From contig CAYFXE010000002.1 of NCBI GenBank assembly GCA_964347035.1, positions 62,001 to 126,000 of the forward strand: a DNA stretch of 64,000 bases, read 5' to 3'. The notes beneath the pieces were generated by a model. It saw only the letters and a list, made by a program, of their open reading frames with translations, was not told the DNA's origin and searched no databases. Below are positions 44,911-53,401 of this stretch, in pieces (the stretch's first letter is position 1; each line of letters starts with the position of its first letter). This DNA comes from CAYFXE01 sp964347035 (GTDB taxonomy: Bacteria; Acidobacteriota; Aminicenantia; Aminicenantales; Aminicenantaceae). Position numbers and translations under genes: made by a program.

Positions 44911-45058
44911 AAAAATAGGGACGGTCCTATTTTTCTCTTCCTGTCATTCCTGCACCTGCCTTCGCAGGCACAAGCTTCGCGCAGGAATAAAAGCCTGTTC
45001 CTGCAAAGGTAAGAATCTAGGTTAGAAAAAAAGAAAAAATAGGACCGTCCCTATTTCT
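44911..45058. mobile_element. Miniature inverted-repeat element (about 148 bp), copy 2
   Basis: AAAAATAGGGACGGTCCTAT starts at 44911 and its inverse (ATAGGACCGTCCCTATTT) ends at about 45056. Inside are GTCATTCCTGC, a palindrome around 44950-44985 and GAATCTAGGTTAGAAA as in copy 1. It starts 9 bp after a permease stop codon and ends 5 bp before the paired enhancer at 45064. Confidence 0.82.
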
Positions 45059-45063
45059 TTTAT

Positions 45064-45101
45064 TGTCCGTTTTCGAACAGTCTGTGTTACTAATCCGAAC
45101 A
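45064..45101 (+). promoter_or_regulatory. Paired enhancer sites upstream of the PadR-permease unit
   Basis: TGTCCG-TTTT-CGAACA (45064-45079) and TGTTAC-TAATC-CGAACA (45085-45101) start 21 bp apart. The second ends 51 bp before the -24 element. Same architecture as at 19995, 32776 and 50817. Confidence 0.83.
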
Positions 45102-45152
45102 TATTTTAATCATAGCTACTCCATACAGTCCACCTTTCCCTGGTTGTAGTGA

Positions 45153-45168
45153 TGGCATGAAATTTGCT
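45153..45168 (+). promoter_or_regulatory. Sigma-54 (-24/-12) promoter of the PadR-permease unit
   Basis: TGGCATGAAATTTGCT fits the RpoN consensus with GG and GC 12 bp apart. The start would be near 45180, about 29 nt before the PadR ATG. Confidence 0.88.
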
Positions 45169-45208
45169 TACATAGAGGTACTAGGTATCTTGTCATGTGA
45201 GGTATATA

Positions 45209-45547
45209 ATGATTTCCAAAGCATTAGTCGCCGCATCTACTAAGCCAGTAATTCTGTCTATCCTGTTAAACGGTGAGAATTATGGTTATCAAATCATCCA
45301 AAAGGTGAAAAAACTCTCCGGTGGAAGCCTTGAATGGTCGGATGGGATGCTTTATCCAGTACTTCATCGACTTGAAAAAGATCAATTTATTCGATCGCAG
45401 TGGATAATCTCTAAGGGGGGAAAACTTCGGAAATATTACACATTGACTGATTCGGGAAGAGAGGAGCTAGAAACAGAAAAAAAGCATTGGATGACCGTCC
45501 ATGAGGCTCTCTTGAAATTGTGGAAGCCCCTACCTGCATTCGATTGA
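45209..45547 (+). CDS. PadR-family transcriptional regulator
   Basis: The product has the PadR winged helix (KPVILSILLNGENYGYQIIQKVKKLSGGSLEWSDGMLYPVLHRLEKDQFI) and the wing GGKLRKYYTLTDSGREELETE. The ATG at 45209 is preferred because GTGAGG lies at ribosome distance before it; a GTG at 45197 would add four residues. It is the first gene after a sigma-54 promoter and lies 33 bp before a prefix-domain permease. A repressor inside an activator-controlled operon would give feedback on the unit, but this is inference. Confidence 0.88.
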   Translation: MISKALVAASTKPVILSILLNGENYGYQIIQKVKKLSGGSLEWSDGMLYPVLHRLEKDQFIRSQWIISKGGKLRKYYTLTDSGREELETEKKHWMTVHEALLKLWKPLPAFD

Positions 45548-45580
45548 AGAAAATGCCTTTCTCGTTGGTAGGTGATGAAA

Positions 45581-48220
45581 ATGTTTGATCTAGAAAAAGC
45601 TATCAGACAATGGCGCAGAAGCTTGAGAAAGAATGAAGCCCTAGAAGATGGTTATATTGCCGAGCTGGAGTCACATTTAAGGGATGATATAGAAAACAGG
45701 ATCGGCAAAGGGGTGAGCGAAGAGAATGCTTTCAAAGAAGCTGTGGAAAATATCGGCAAATCAGAGACCATCGGGTCCGAATATTTCAAAACGAACACAC
45801 GTCACCTCAGCGGAAGGCCTCCGTGGAACCCTTCACGCTGGATGCCAACTCTCATTTTCAATTATCTCAAGATTGCTCTTCGTAGAATTAGAAGACAGAA
45901 AGGATATTCCTTTATCAATATAGCTGGCCTGGCTGTGGGCATGGCTGCCTGTATTCTCATCCTTATCTGGATTCAGGATGAGCTGAGCTATGACAAATTT
46001 CACAAGAATACAGGCCAGATTTATCGCCTCATCAGCGAAGACACTTCTGGAGGAAAGACATTCAAACTAGCAGGTTCCCCCGCCCCTCTCGGCCAGACAA
46101 TGGTAGACGAATTGCCAGAGGTCTTGAATTTCACCCGGGTGCAGGCAGGATGGCCAAGATGGAATCTCCACCTCGGGGATAAACGGTTTCTTGAGGAATA
46201 CCTAGCTGCTGTGGACTCTACATTCTTTGAAATCTTTCGGTTTCCCTTTATCAGAGGCAATCCAAAGACAGCCCTGAATGACAGATATTCGATCGTCCTT
46301 AATGAGGATTTGGGGCAAAAAATCTTCGGCGATGATGATCCCATGGGAAAAATAGTCAAGTTGAATAACACAGATATGACAGTGACAGGGATCATTAAAA
46401 ACATCCCCCGAAATTCCCACCTCCATTTTACATTCGCCTTCCCTGCTATAAACATGACAAAGTGGCGAGAATCAAAAATGGACGAGTGGGATTACAGCCA
46501 GTTTGCCACATATGTGATTCTACGAAAAGAAGCCAACATCGCTGATGTTAACAAAAAGATGATGAGCATCGTCAAGCAACACCTTCCCCAACTCCAGGGT
46601 AGAGTCTACCTTCAACCTCTCAAAGATATTCACCTCCATTCCACGGGCATCAACACCTGGATGCTTGCCTATCCCAACAAGGGAAACATCCTGTATGTCT
46701 ACATCTTTTCCTTGACGGCTTTCTGTATACTTATTCTCGCCAGTATCAACTTCATGAATCTTTCGACTGCGCGCTACGCCACCAGGGCTAAAGAAGTCGG
46801 CATGCGCAAGGTTGTGGGTGCCCGGAGATCAGACCTTATCAGACAGTTTTTAGGGGAATCAACCCTGCTAACCTTTCTATCTCTGCTCATCGCTGCACTC
46901 CTGGTGGAGCTGATGCTTCCGACGTTCAGCAGACTGGCTGGCAAGGAGTTGAGTTTAATTCAATCGGGAAACTGGCACATTCTGGTTGGTCTGTTTATCA
47001 TCGCTGTGGTTACGAGTCTCTTTTCTGGAAGCTATCCGGCTGTTATTCTCTCCGCATTCCAACCGGTCAAGGTCATAAAGAACATCGGACAGATTGGAAT
47101 GAGCCGGGGAGTGACGCTGCGGAAAGTCCTGGTTGGCCTGCAGTTTACCTTTACAATCGGATTGATCATCTGTACGGCTATTATTTACCGTCAGCTTCAT
47201 TTCATGCAAAACAGGGACCTGGGATACGAAACAGAACACATCATCTCTTTCTCTGCTTATAATGACTATGAAAAGAACTATGAGGCCGAGAAAAGCGAGC
47301 TTCTCCAGAATCCTAACATCCTGGCCGTGTGTCGAGGCTTTCCACCTCCATCAGGAGAATGGGGAACAACCGAAGTGGATTGGGAGGGCAGAGATTCATC
47401 TGTGGAAGTCAAGATCGCCAGAGGATCATGCAGTTATGATTATTTGAAGGTCTTCAACCTGAAGATAGTGGAGGGACGCTTTTTCTCTCCAGAGTATGCT
47501 CAAGATAACCAAAACTGGGTGCTGAATGAGACAGCCATCAAGGCTATGGAGATGGAAGATCCTATCGGCAAATGGTTTTCTTTCAGGGATCAGAAAGGAA
47601 TAATCATCGGAATCTTGAAGGATTTCCACGGATCCTCTCTCCACAATCCGATCGCACCAGTGGCCATGCAGCCAGGGGATGGATTCCACATGTACGTTAA
47701 GTACCGTTCTGGAAACGTGGCTGAGATACTGTCATTTTTAAAGATCAAGTGGGATAAGTTTGTCGGAACACATATCCCTTTCCGGTATGAATTTGTAGAT
47801 GAGAATATCAAAAACTGGTATAGAGCAGAGCAGCAGATAGGGACAATATTCCGGCACTTTACAGTATTGACCGTTTTCATTGCCTGTCTGGGACTTTTCG
47901 GATTGGCTTCGTTTACAGCTGAACAAAGAACCAAAGAGATCGGTATCCGGAAGATACTGGGAGCCAAGGTATCAGGACTTGTCTTGCTTCTGGTTAAAGA
48001 GTTTGCCAATTCGGTTTTGATAGCCAACCTGATTGCCTGGCCGGTTGCCTATTTTGTGGCCAGAAATTGGCTTAGGCGGTTCGCCTACCGGATTGATCTT
48101 GGCTTGGAAATCTTCCTGTTTTCTGCTGTATCTGCTTTATTTATAGCCACGATGACTGTAAGCTACCAAGCCATTAAGGCAGCCACGGCCAATCCCGTAG
48201 ATTCATTGAGGTATGAATAA
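45581..48220 (+). CDS. FtsX/MacB-family ABC permease with N-terminal prefix domain (about 879 aa)
   Basis: The first ~90 residues (MFDLEKAIRQWRRSLRKNEALEDGYIAELESHLRDDIENR...) form a soluble helical prefix domain. Such domains occur in Acidobacteriota orphan permeases preceded by PadR genes. The eight-helix permease follows from about residue 100 (FNYLKIALRRIRRQKGYSF), with AKEVGMRKVVGARRSDL, QRTKEIGIRKILGAKVSGL and the end TANPVDSLRYE. ATG at 45581 has AGGTGA at good distance; in-frame ATG and GTG codons at 45575 and 45572 are alternatives. It is co-transcribed with the PadR gene from the sigma-54 promoter. The prefix differs in type from that in the pseudogene at 39485. Confidence 0.9.
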   Translation: MFDLEKAIRQWRRSLRKNEALEDGYIAELESHLRDDIENRIGKGVSEENAFKEAVENIGKSETIGSEYFKTNTRHLSGRPPWNPSRWMPTLIFNYLKIALRRIRRQKGYSFINIAGLAVGMAACILILIWIQDELSYDKFHKNTGQIYRLISEDTSGGKTFKLAGSPAPLGQTMVDELPEVLNFTRVQAGWPRWNLHLGDKRFLEEYLAAVDSTFFEIFRFPFIRGNPKTALNDRYSIVLNEDLGQKIFGDDDPMGKIVKLNNTDMTVTGIIKNIPRNSHLHFTFAFPAINMTKWRESKMDEWDYSQFATYVILRKEANIADVNKKMMSIVKQHLPQLQGRVYLQPLKDIHLHSTGINTWMLAYPNKGNILYVYIFSLTAFCILILASINFMNLSTARYATRAKEVGMRKVVGARRSDLIRQFLGESTLLTFLSLLIAALLVELMLPTFSRLAGKELSLIQSGNWHILVGLFIIAVVTSLFSGSYPAVILSAFQPVKVIKNIGQIGMSRGVTLRKVLVGLQFTFTIGLIICTAIIYRQLHFMQNRDLGYETEHIISFSAYNDYEKNYEAEKSELLQNPNILAVCRGFPPPSGEWGTTEVDWEGRDSSVEVKIARGSCSYDYLKVFNLKIVEGRFFSPEYAQDNQNWVLNETAIKAMEMEDPIGKWFSFRDQKGIIIGILKDFHGSSLHNPIAPVAMQPGDGFHMYVKYRSGNVAEILSFLKIKWDKFVGTHIPFRYEFVDENIKNWYRAEQQIGTIFRHFTVLTVFIACLGLFGLASFTAEQRTKEIGIRKILGAKVSGLVLLLVKEFANSVLIANLIAWPVAYFVARNWLRRFAYRIDLGLEIFLFSAVSALFIATMTVSYQAIKAATANPVDSLRYE

Positions 48221-48232
48221 ACATAAAAGCGG

Positions 48233-48313
48233 AAAAATGGGGACGGTTCTATTTTTTTATCAGGAGAATCCATCTCTTTAAAAAAAAATATAAATGCCCC
48301 TATTTATTTTTAC
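48233..48313. mobile_element. Degraded miniature inverted-repeat element, copy 3
   Basis: AAAAATGGGGACGGTTCTAT at 48233-48252 is the same left end as in copies 1 and 2. It begins 12 bp after a permease stop. The interior is short, and the right end (GCCCCTATTTATTTTTA near 48295-48312) is only loosely inverted. The convergent permease ends at 48316, so the element fills the whole gap. Confidence 0.65.
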
Positions 48314-48315
48314 AT

Positions 48316-50740
48316 TTATTCATACCTAAGAGAGTCGACTGGATCGGCAAAAGCGGCCTTTATGGACTGGTAGCTAACAGTGAGTAGGGCAATTATTAAG
48401 GCTAGAATCGCAGATAAGATAAAAGGCCACAGCCCGATCGTTTCTTTGTAGGCAAAATTCTGCAACCATCTGTTCATCATATAGTAAGCAACCGGCCAGG
48501 CAATGATGTTGGCCACCAGCACCCATTTGGTAAATTCCTTTGCCAGCAAAAATAAAATATTGGCAACAGATGCTCCTAATACTTTACGCACGCCGATCTC
48601 TTTTGTTCTCTCCTCAGCCGTGAAGGATGCCAAGCCAAAAAGCCCAAGACAGGCTACAAATATAGAAAGGATAGAGAATATTAAGAAGATATTCCGCATC
48701 TTGCCTTCGCTTTCGTACAGGAGATTGATTCTGTTATCCAAAAAACTGTATTCAAATTGTTCTTCTGGGAATGTCTCCGCCCATTTTTGACGAATAAAAT
48801 CGATTGTCCCTCGGACGTCACCAGGCCTGATTCGAGCAGATATGACTCTAAATTCATCTGGGACGAGCTTTAATAGGCAGGGTTCAATGATCCGATGTAA
48901 AGATTTAAAATGAAAATCTTCCACGACACCGATAATCGTGCTTTCCTCGAATTCATTAACGTCGATGAACCGGAGTAATTTTTTCCCGACCACTTCATGG
49001 GGTGTGTAACCGATTTCTCTAACAGCTGCTTGATTGAGGATAATGGCTCCCTGGATATCTGTACTGAAATCCCTTGAAAAGTTACGGCCGTGGCTTATTT
49101 GAAAAGCATAAGTGTCCACAAATTCATAATCTGTGTACATAAAAATAAGGGAAAAAACCTCATCGGAATCATCCCGCTTAAAAACCGTGTCTGAAAACAT
49201 GGCACTCCCTGGGACGTTGGAAGAAACAGCTGCAGATTTAACGCGGGTATCTTGTGTTAGTGTGTTCCGAAAAGCCTCAATATTTTGCTGAACCGTTCTG
49301 CTGTCCGCGGGAAGGATTACCACGTTTTCTTTATCAAACCCGAGGGATCTGTTCTGAATGTAGACCATCTGTCTGTATATTATGAGGGTACTTATAATCA
49401 GAGCAATGGAAATGACGAATTGAAAGACAGCCATACTCCTACGGAAAGTCGATTTACCGGTTCCGGAGAGAGCGCTTCCCTTCAAGACCAAGGCTGGATT
49501 AAACGCTGTCAGGTAAAATGCCGGATAAAGCCCGGCCAACAATCCCGTGATCAGAGTTATTCCGATCAGGATAAACCAGTTTCCGAACTGGAAAAGCGAG
49601 ATAATAGACAGCGATTTGCCTGAGATCGAGTTGAAAACCGGGATAGATAATCTAATCAAGAGAACAGCCAAAATCAGGGCTNNNNNNNNNNATGGTCAGG
49701 AGGACAGATTCACCCAGAAATTGTCCCAAGAGCTGACGTTTAAAAGCGCCGACCGTCTTGCGGATACCCACTTCTTTGGCTCTTTTGTTAGCCCGAGCTG
49801 TAGAAAGATTCATGAAATTTATGCAGGCGATCATTAGAATAAGAAGAGCAATCGCCGAGAAAATATAAACAGATGTCAGGCTGCCCTGAGGCTCAATCTC
49901 AAACTGTTCACTAGGATGAAGATGAATATCTAGAAGAGGATACAATTTCAACTGAAACACATCATTGATATCGGTATCCGGACCGACGACAGCTGTGAAA
50001 TCCGCAGCCATATACTTGGTTAAAAAGGCAGAGAATTTTTGCTCAAGCTCTCTTACAGAAACTCCTTCATTCAAAAGCACATAGGTATAAAGAAAGTTAT
50101 TGAACCAGACACTCATCCGCTCTTCCGGATAGGAAGAGAGGGAAGCCATCATGTTAAAATGAACATGAGAGCTGGGAGGGATTTCTTCCAGGATTCCGGT
50201 GATCTGGAAGTCCGTCAGGTTCCCGCTCCAGTCGACGATGAGGGATTTGCCGATGGCATCTTCGGTTCCAAGGTATTTTAATGCGCTCTCACGGGTTAAT
50301 ATCATCGATTTAGGTTGAATTAAGGCTGTTTGTTGGTCTCCGCTTTCTAAACGAAAGTCAAAGATTTCAAAGACAGAGTTGTCCGCAAAAATCAGTTCTT
50401 GCTTACGGAATATATTTCTGTGATCTTTAATAGACAATTCATCTCTGACCAGGCGAGTAAAATTCTCGATTTCCGGATAATCACTGACCAAGGCTGGACC
50501 ATAAGGGCCAGATGTGATAGGAGCCTGACCGTGCATATCTCTGAAGTCAAACTTTCTCTCTATCCGATAAATCCGTCCAGCATTCTGATGGAAACGATCA
50601 AAACTCAATTCATTCTTCACCCAAAGATAAATCATCAAGCAAGCGGCAATACCGATGGCTAATCCAGATAGGTTTATTAAAGAATACAATTTGTTTCGAA
50701 ACAGGCTTCGTAACCCTATCTTGATATAACTCTTCAGCAT
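48316..50740 (-). CDS. FtsX/MacB-family ABC permease (two-module), interrupted by a 10-N assembly gap
   Basis: The N-terminal part (ATG at 50740; MLKSYIKIGLRSLFRNKLYSLINLSGLAIGIAACL) and the C-terminal part are in different frames across ten N at 49682-49691. The family alignment needs a number of bases divisible by three here (for example nine), so the shift is from gap filling. The full protein would be about 807 aa with AKEVGIRKTVGAFKRQL, ERTKEIGVRKVLGASVANI and the end FADPVDSLRYE. It is divergent from the permease at 50953; the enhancer pair lies between them. No acceptable minus-strand sigma-54 promoter was seen, so its own promoter is unclear. Confidence 0.88.
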
Positions 50741-50816
50741 CTAATCCTCCAAAGATATCATTGAGTTCACTATATCTTACGAAAAAAAAGTGCAAAGAGT
50801 TCCTCCTAAAGCTTGG

Positions 50817-50854
50817 TGTCCGTTCCTGAACACCATCTGTCACTCCAACGAACA
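50817..50854 (+). promoter_or_regulatory. Paired enhancer sites of the permease-ATPase-TolC operon
   Basis: TGTCCG-TTCC-TGAACA (50817-50832) and TGTCAC-TCCAA-CGAACA (50838-50854) start 21 bp apart. The second ends 52 bp before the -24 element. Lies in the divergent gap between two permeases. Confidence 0.85.
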
Positions 50855-50906
50855 CTTTCCCGCCCAAAATTCCCCTGATTTCCTTTTTTTCTCCTGGGCT
50901 CCATGA

Positions 50907-50922
50907 TGGCATATTTTTTGCT
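50907..50922 (+). promoter_or_regulatory. Sigma-54 (-24/-12) promoter of the permease-ATPase-TolC operon
   Basis: TGGCATATTTTTTGCT matches the RpoN consensus with GG and GC 12 bp apart. The start near 50934 leaves about 19 nt before the GTG start codon. Confidence 0.88.
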
Positions 50923-50952
50923 CTCCTTATAGGTTACTAGGAGATAGGACTA

Positions 50953-53355
50953 GTGTTTAAAAACTACATAAAGATTACAATCCGGAATCTCTTTAAACAA
51001 AAAATATACTCATTGATAACCATTTTTGGGCTTTCTGTCGGAATCACCTGTTGTCTGCTCATCATGCTCTATGTCAGGCAAGAGATGAGCTATGACAATT
51101 TTTATCCCAATGCGGATAATATTTATCGAATAGGACATAAAGTCATCCGTTCCCAGGGCATATCGTACAGTGCGGCAACTCCTGCTCCTGTCGCCCCAGC
51201 CCTTGAGGAGGAATATCCGGAGATTGCTCATATCACGAGGATATACTTTGATTCAGAGGTTTTATTTGAGTATGAAAGCAAGCGATTTTACGAGAATAAT
51301 GTAATCTATGCTGATCCTGACTTTTTTGAAGTCTTTCCCTTTCGACTCCTCAAGGGCGATTCCGCTCACTTACTGGATACTCCAGAATCGTTGGTTCTAA
51401 CGGCCACGACGGCTCAGAAATATTTCGGTGACGAAAATCCCTTGGGCAAAGTCCTTCGCGTCAACAACCAGGACAATTTCTTGGTGACTGGTGTGATAGA
51501 GGATATTCCTGTCAACTCACATTACCATTTTGACTTTGTCATTTCTTTTCTGGCCAAAAATGAACAAAATTTCGGGATATGGCTTAATGCTTGGACTGGT
51601 ATAACCACCTTGTATACCTATGCTGTCTTACCCAAGAGCCTTGACATCCAAGAATTCACGAGCAGAGCCGAAGACCTCATCACTCGCCATAGCGGAAAAC
51701 GGCCGGGCATCGAAAGAAAACTGGTTTTCCAACCCTTAAGGAGTATTCACCTCCATTCTCACTTCGAGGATGAAATCGAAGCGAATAATTATGTATCTAA
51801 TATAATCATCTTATCTATGATTGCTTTCCTGATCCTAGTCATCGCCTGCATAAATTACATGAATCTAGCCACCTCCCAATCAGCCAGGCGAGCCCGAGAA
51901 GTCGGGATGAGAAAAGTACTCGGAGCCCAAAGATTCCAACTCACCAGACAATTCATGGGAGAGTCCATCCTGCTCACCCTTTTGGCCATGTTCATCTCAC
52001 TGGCTTCTCTCGAATTGCTCCTCCCTGCTTTTTCTTCACTCGTGGGAGAACCCGTTGATTTCAGCTACGGGAATAGTTACCCATTTTTAGCCGCATTTTT
52101 GCTTGTGATCCTTCTTGTGGGAGTAGTTTCGAGCATCTATCCAGCCCTATTCTTATCCAGACATCAGCCCATACGAGCTTTGAAGGGATTAAAGGAGTCG
52201 GTTGGAGCTTTGAGGGGCCATCTCCTGTTTAAGAAATTATTAGTCGTCGTCCAATTCGTTGTTTCTATCCTCTTGATCATTTGCACGTTGATCATCAATA
52301 AACAGTTGCATTACATGAAGAATGCCCAACTGGGTTTTGACAAGGAACACATGGTCGTTTTTCCTGTCCAGAGTGAATCGAGTCGAAGGCAATACGAGTC
52401 GATAAAAAATGAGCTTATGATCAATCCTGGCATCTTGAGGACAACAGCCTGCTTGAGGCCGCCCATCTCAGATTTAATCATCGTCACAAGGGCCTGGCCT
52501 GAGGGTTCAACTGACGAAGAAACTTTTCTTATCTACCACAACTTCGTCGATTTGGATTACCTGGATCTATTTGAGGTTGAATTGGTTGCTGGAAGGAAAT
52601 TTTCAAAGGAATATTCTACTGATTTGAAGGAAGGATTTATCATCAACGAGGCAACCGTTAGAAAATGGGGGATGGCTTCAGCCGAGGAAGCGATAGGAAA
52701 GAGATTGCGGACAGGATTGGACCTGAGAGGCACGATTATCGGCGTGATGAAGGATCATCATATCTCTTCCTTTCATCAAGAAATCGAACCCATGGTCTTA
52801 AGCTTTGATCCTCAATATTTTTGGACGATGGCGATCAAAATAAAATCTACCGATATTTCTGGGACGCTTGCCGCTATAGAAGAGGTTTATGCAAAGTTTA
52901 TTCCTGAATTTCCCTTTGTCTTTTCATTCCTGGATGAAGATATTGACAGGCTTTACAGAGGAGAAGAGCAGACTTCTCGTATCATTCGAACGTTTTCTAT
53001 AATCGCCGTATTCATCGCCTGCCTGGGACTGTTTGGCTTAGCTGCCTTTGCCGCCGAGAGACGGACAAAGGAGATCGGTATCCGGAAGGTACTCGGGGCA
53101 ACAACCTCGAAAATAATATTTCTACTGTCCACAGAATTTTCCAAATGGGTTTTGGTGTCCAACATCGTTGCCTGGCCGATCGCCTATTATGCCATGAACA
53201 GATGGCTTCAGGGTTTTACTTATCGAACAGGTATCGGACTCTGGATATTTTTCCTGGCGGCGCTTATCACCTTCATCGTCGCTTTGCTCACGGTGAGTTA
53301 TCAGGCCATCAAGGCGGCTGTGACCAATCCTGTGGACGCCTTAAGGTATGAATGA
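50953..53355 (+). CDS. FtsX/MacB-family ABC permease (two-module, 800 aa)
   Basis: It begins at GTG 50953 after AGGAGATAGG (MFKNYIKITIRNLFKQKIYSLITIFGLSVGITCC). The usual eight helices carry AREVGMRKVLGAQRFQL and RRTKEIGIRKVLGATTSKI, and the end is VTNPVDALRYE. It is the first gene of an operon that continues with another permease, a 98-aa protein, an ATPase and a TolC-like protein. Its last ~100 residues are nearly identical to those of the next permease while the first half is not, which suggests gene conversion. Confidence 0.92.
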   Translation: MFKNYIKITIRNLFKQKIYSLITIFGLSVGITCCLLIMLYVRQEMSYDNFYPNADNIYRIGHKVIRSQGISYSAATPAPVAPALEEEYPEIAHITRIYFDSEVLFEYESKRFYENNVIYADPDFFEVFPFRLLKGDSAHLLDTPESLVLTATTAQKYFGDENPLGKVLRVNNQDNFLVTGVIEDIPVNSHYHFDFVISFLAKNEQNFGIWLNAWTGITTLYTYAVLPKSLDIQEFTSRAEDLITRHSGKRPGIERKLVFQPLRSIHLHSHFEDEIEANNYVSNIIILSMIAFLILVIACINYMNLATSQSARRAREVGMRKVLGAQRFQLTRQFMGESILLTLLAMFISLASLELLLPAFSSLVGEPVDFSYGNSYPFLAAFLLVILLVGVVSSIYPALFLSRHQPIRALKGLKESVGALRGHLLFKKLLVVVQFVVSILLIICTLIINKQLHYMKNAQLGFDKEHMVVFPVQSESSRRQYESIKNELMINPGILRTTACLRPPISDLIIVTRAWPEGSTDEETFLIYHNFVDLDYLDLFEVELVAGRKFSKEYSTDLKEGFIINEATVRKWGMASAEEAIGKRLRTGLDLRGTIIGVMKDHHISSFHQEIEPMVLSFDPQYFWTMAIKIKSTDISGTLAAIEEVYAKFIPEFPFVFSFLDEDIDRLYRGEEQTSRIIRTFSIIAVFIACLGLFGLAAFAAERRTKEIGIRKVLGATTSKIIFLLSTEFSKWVLVSNIVAWPIAYYAMNRWLQGFTYRTGIGLWIFFLAALITFIVALLTVSYQAIKAAVTNPVDALRYE

Positions 53356-53401
53356 AATGGTTGAGCTGGTGATAATTTTAATACGAAAATTGAGATAGCC
53401 T

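Noticed and set aside
50786..50810. Possible minus-strand sigma-54 promoter for the permease at 50740 (TAGGAGGAACTCTTTGCA read on the minus strand)
   Set aside because: GG and GC are 13 bp apart instead of 12, and the enhancer would be only about 10 bp away, unlike the 51-55 bp of the other units.
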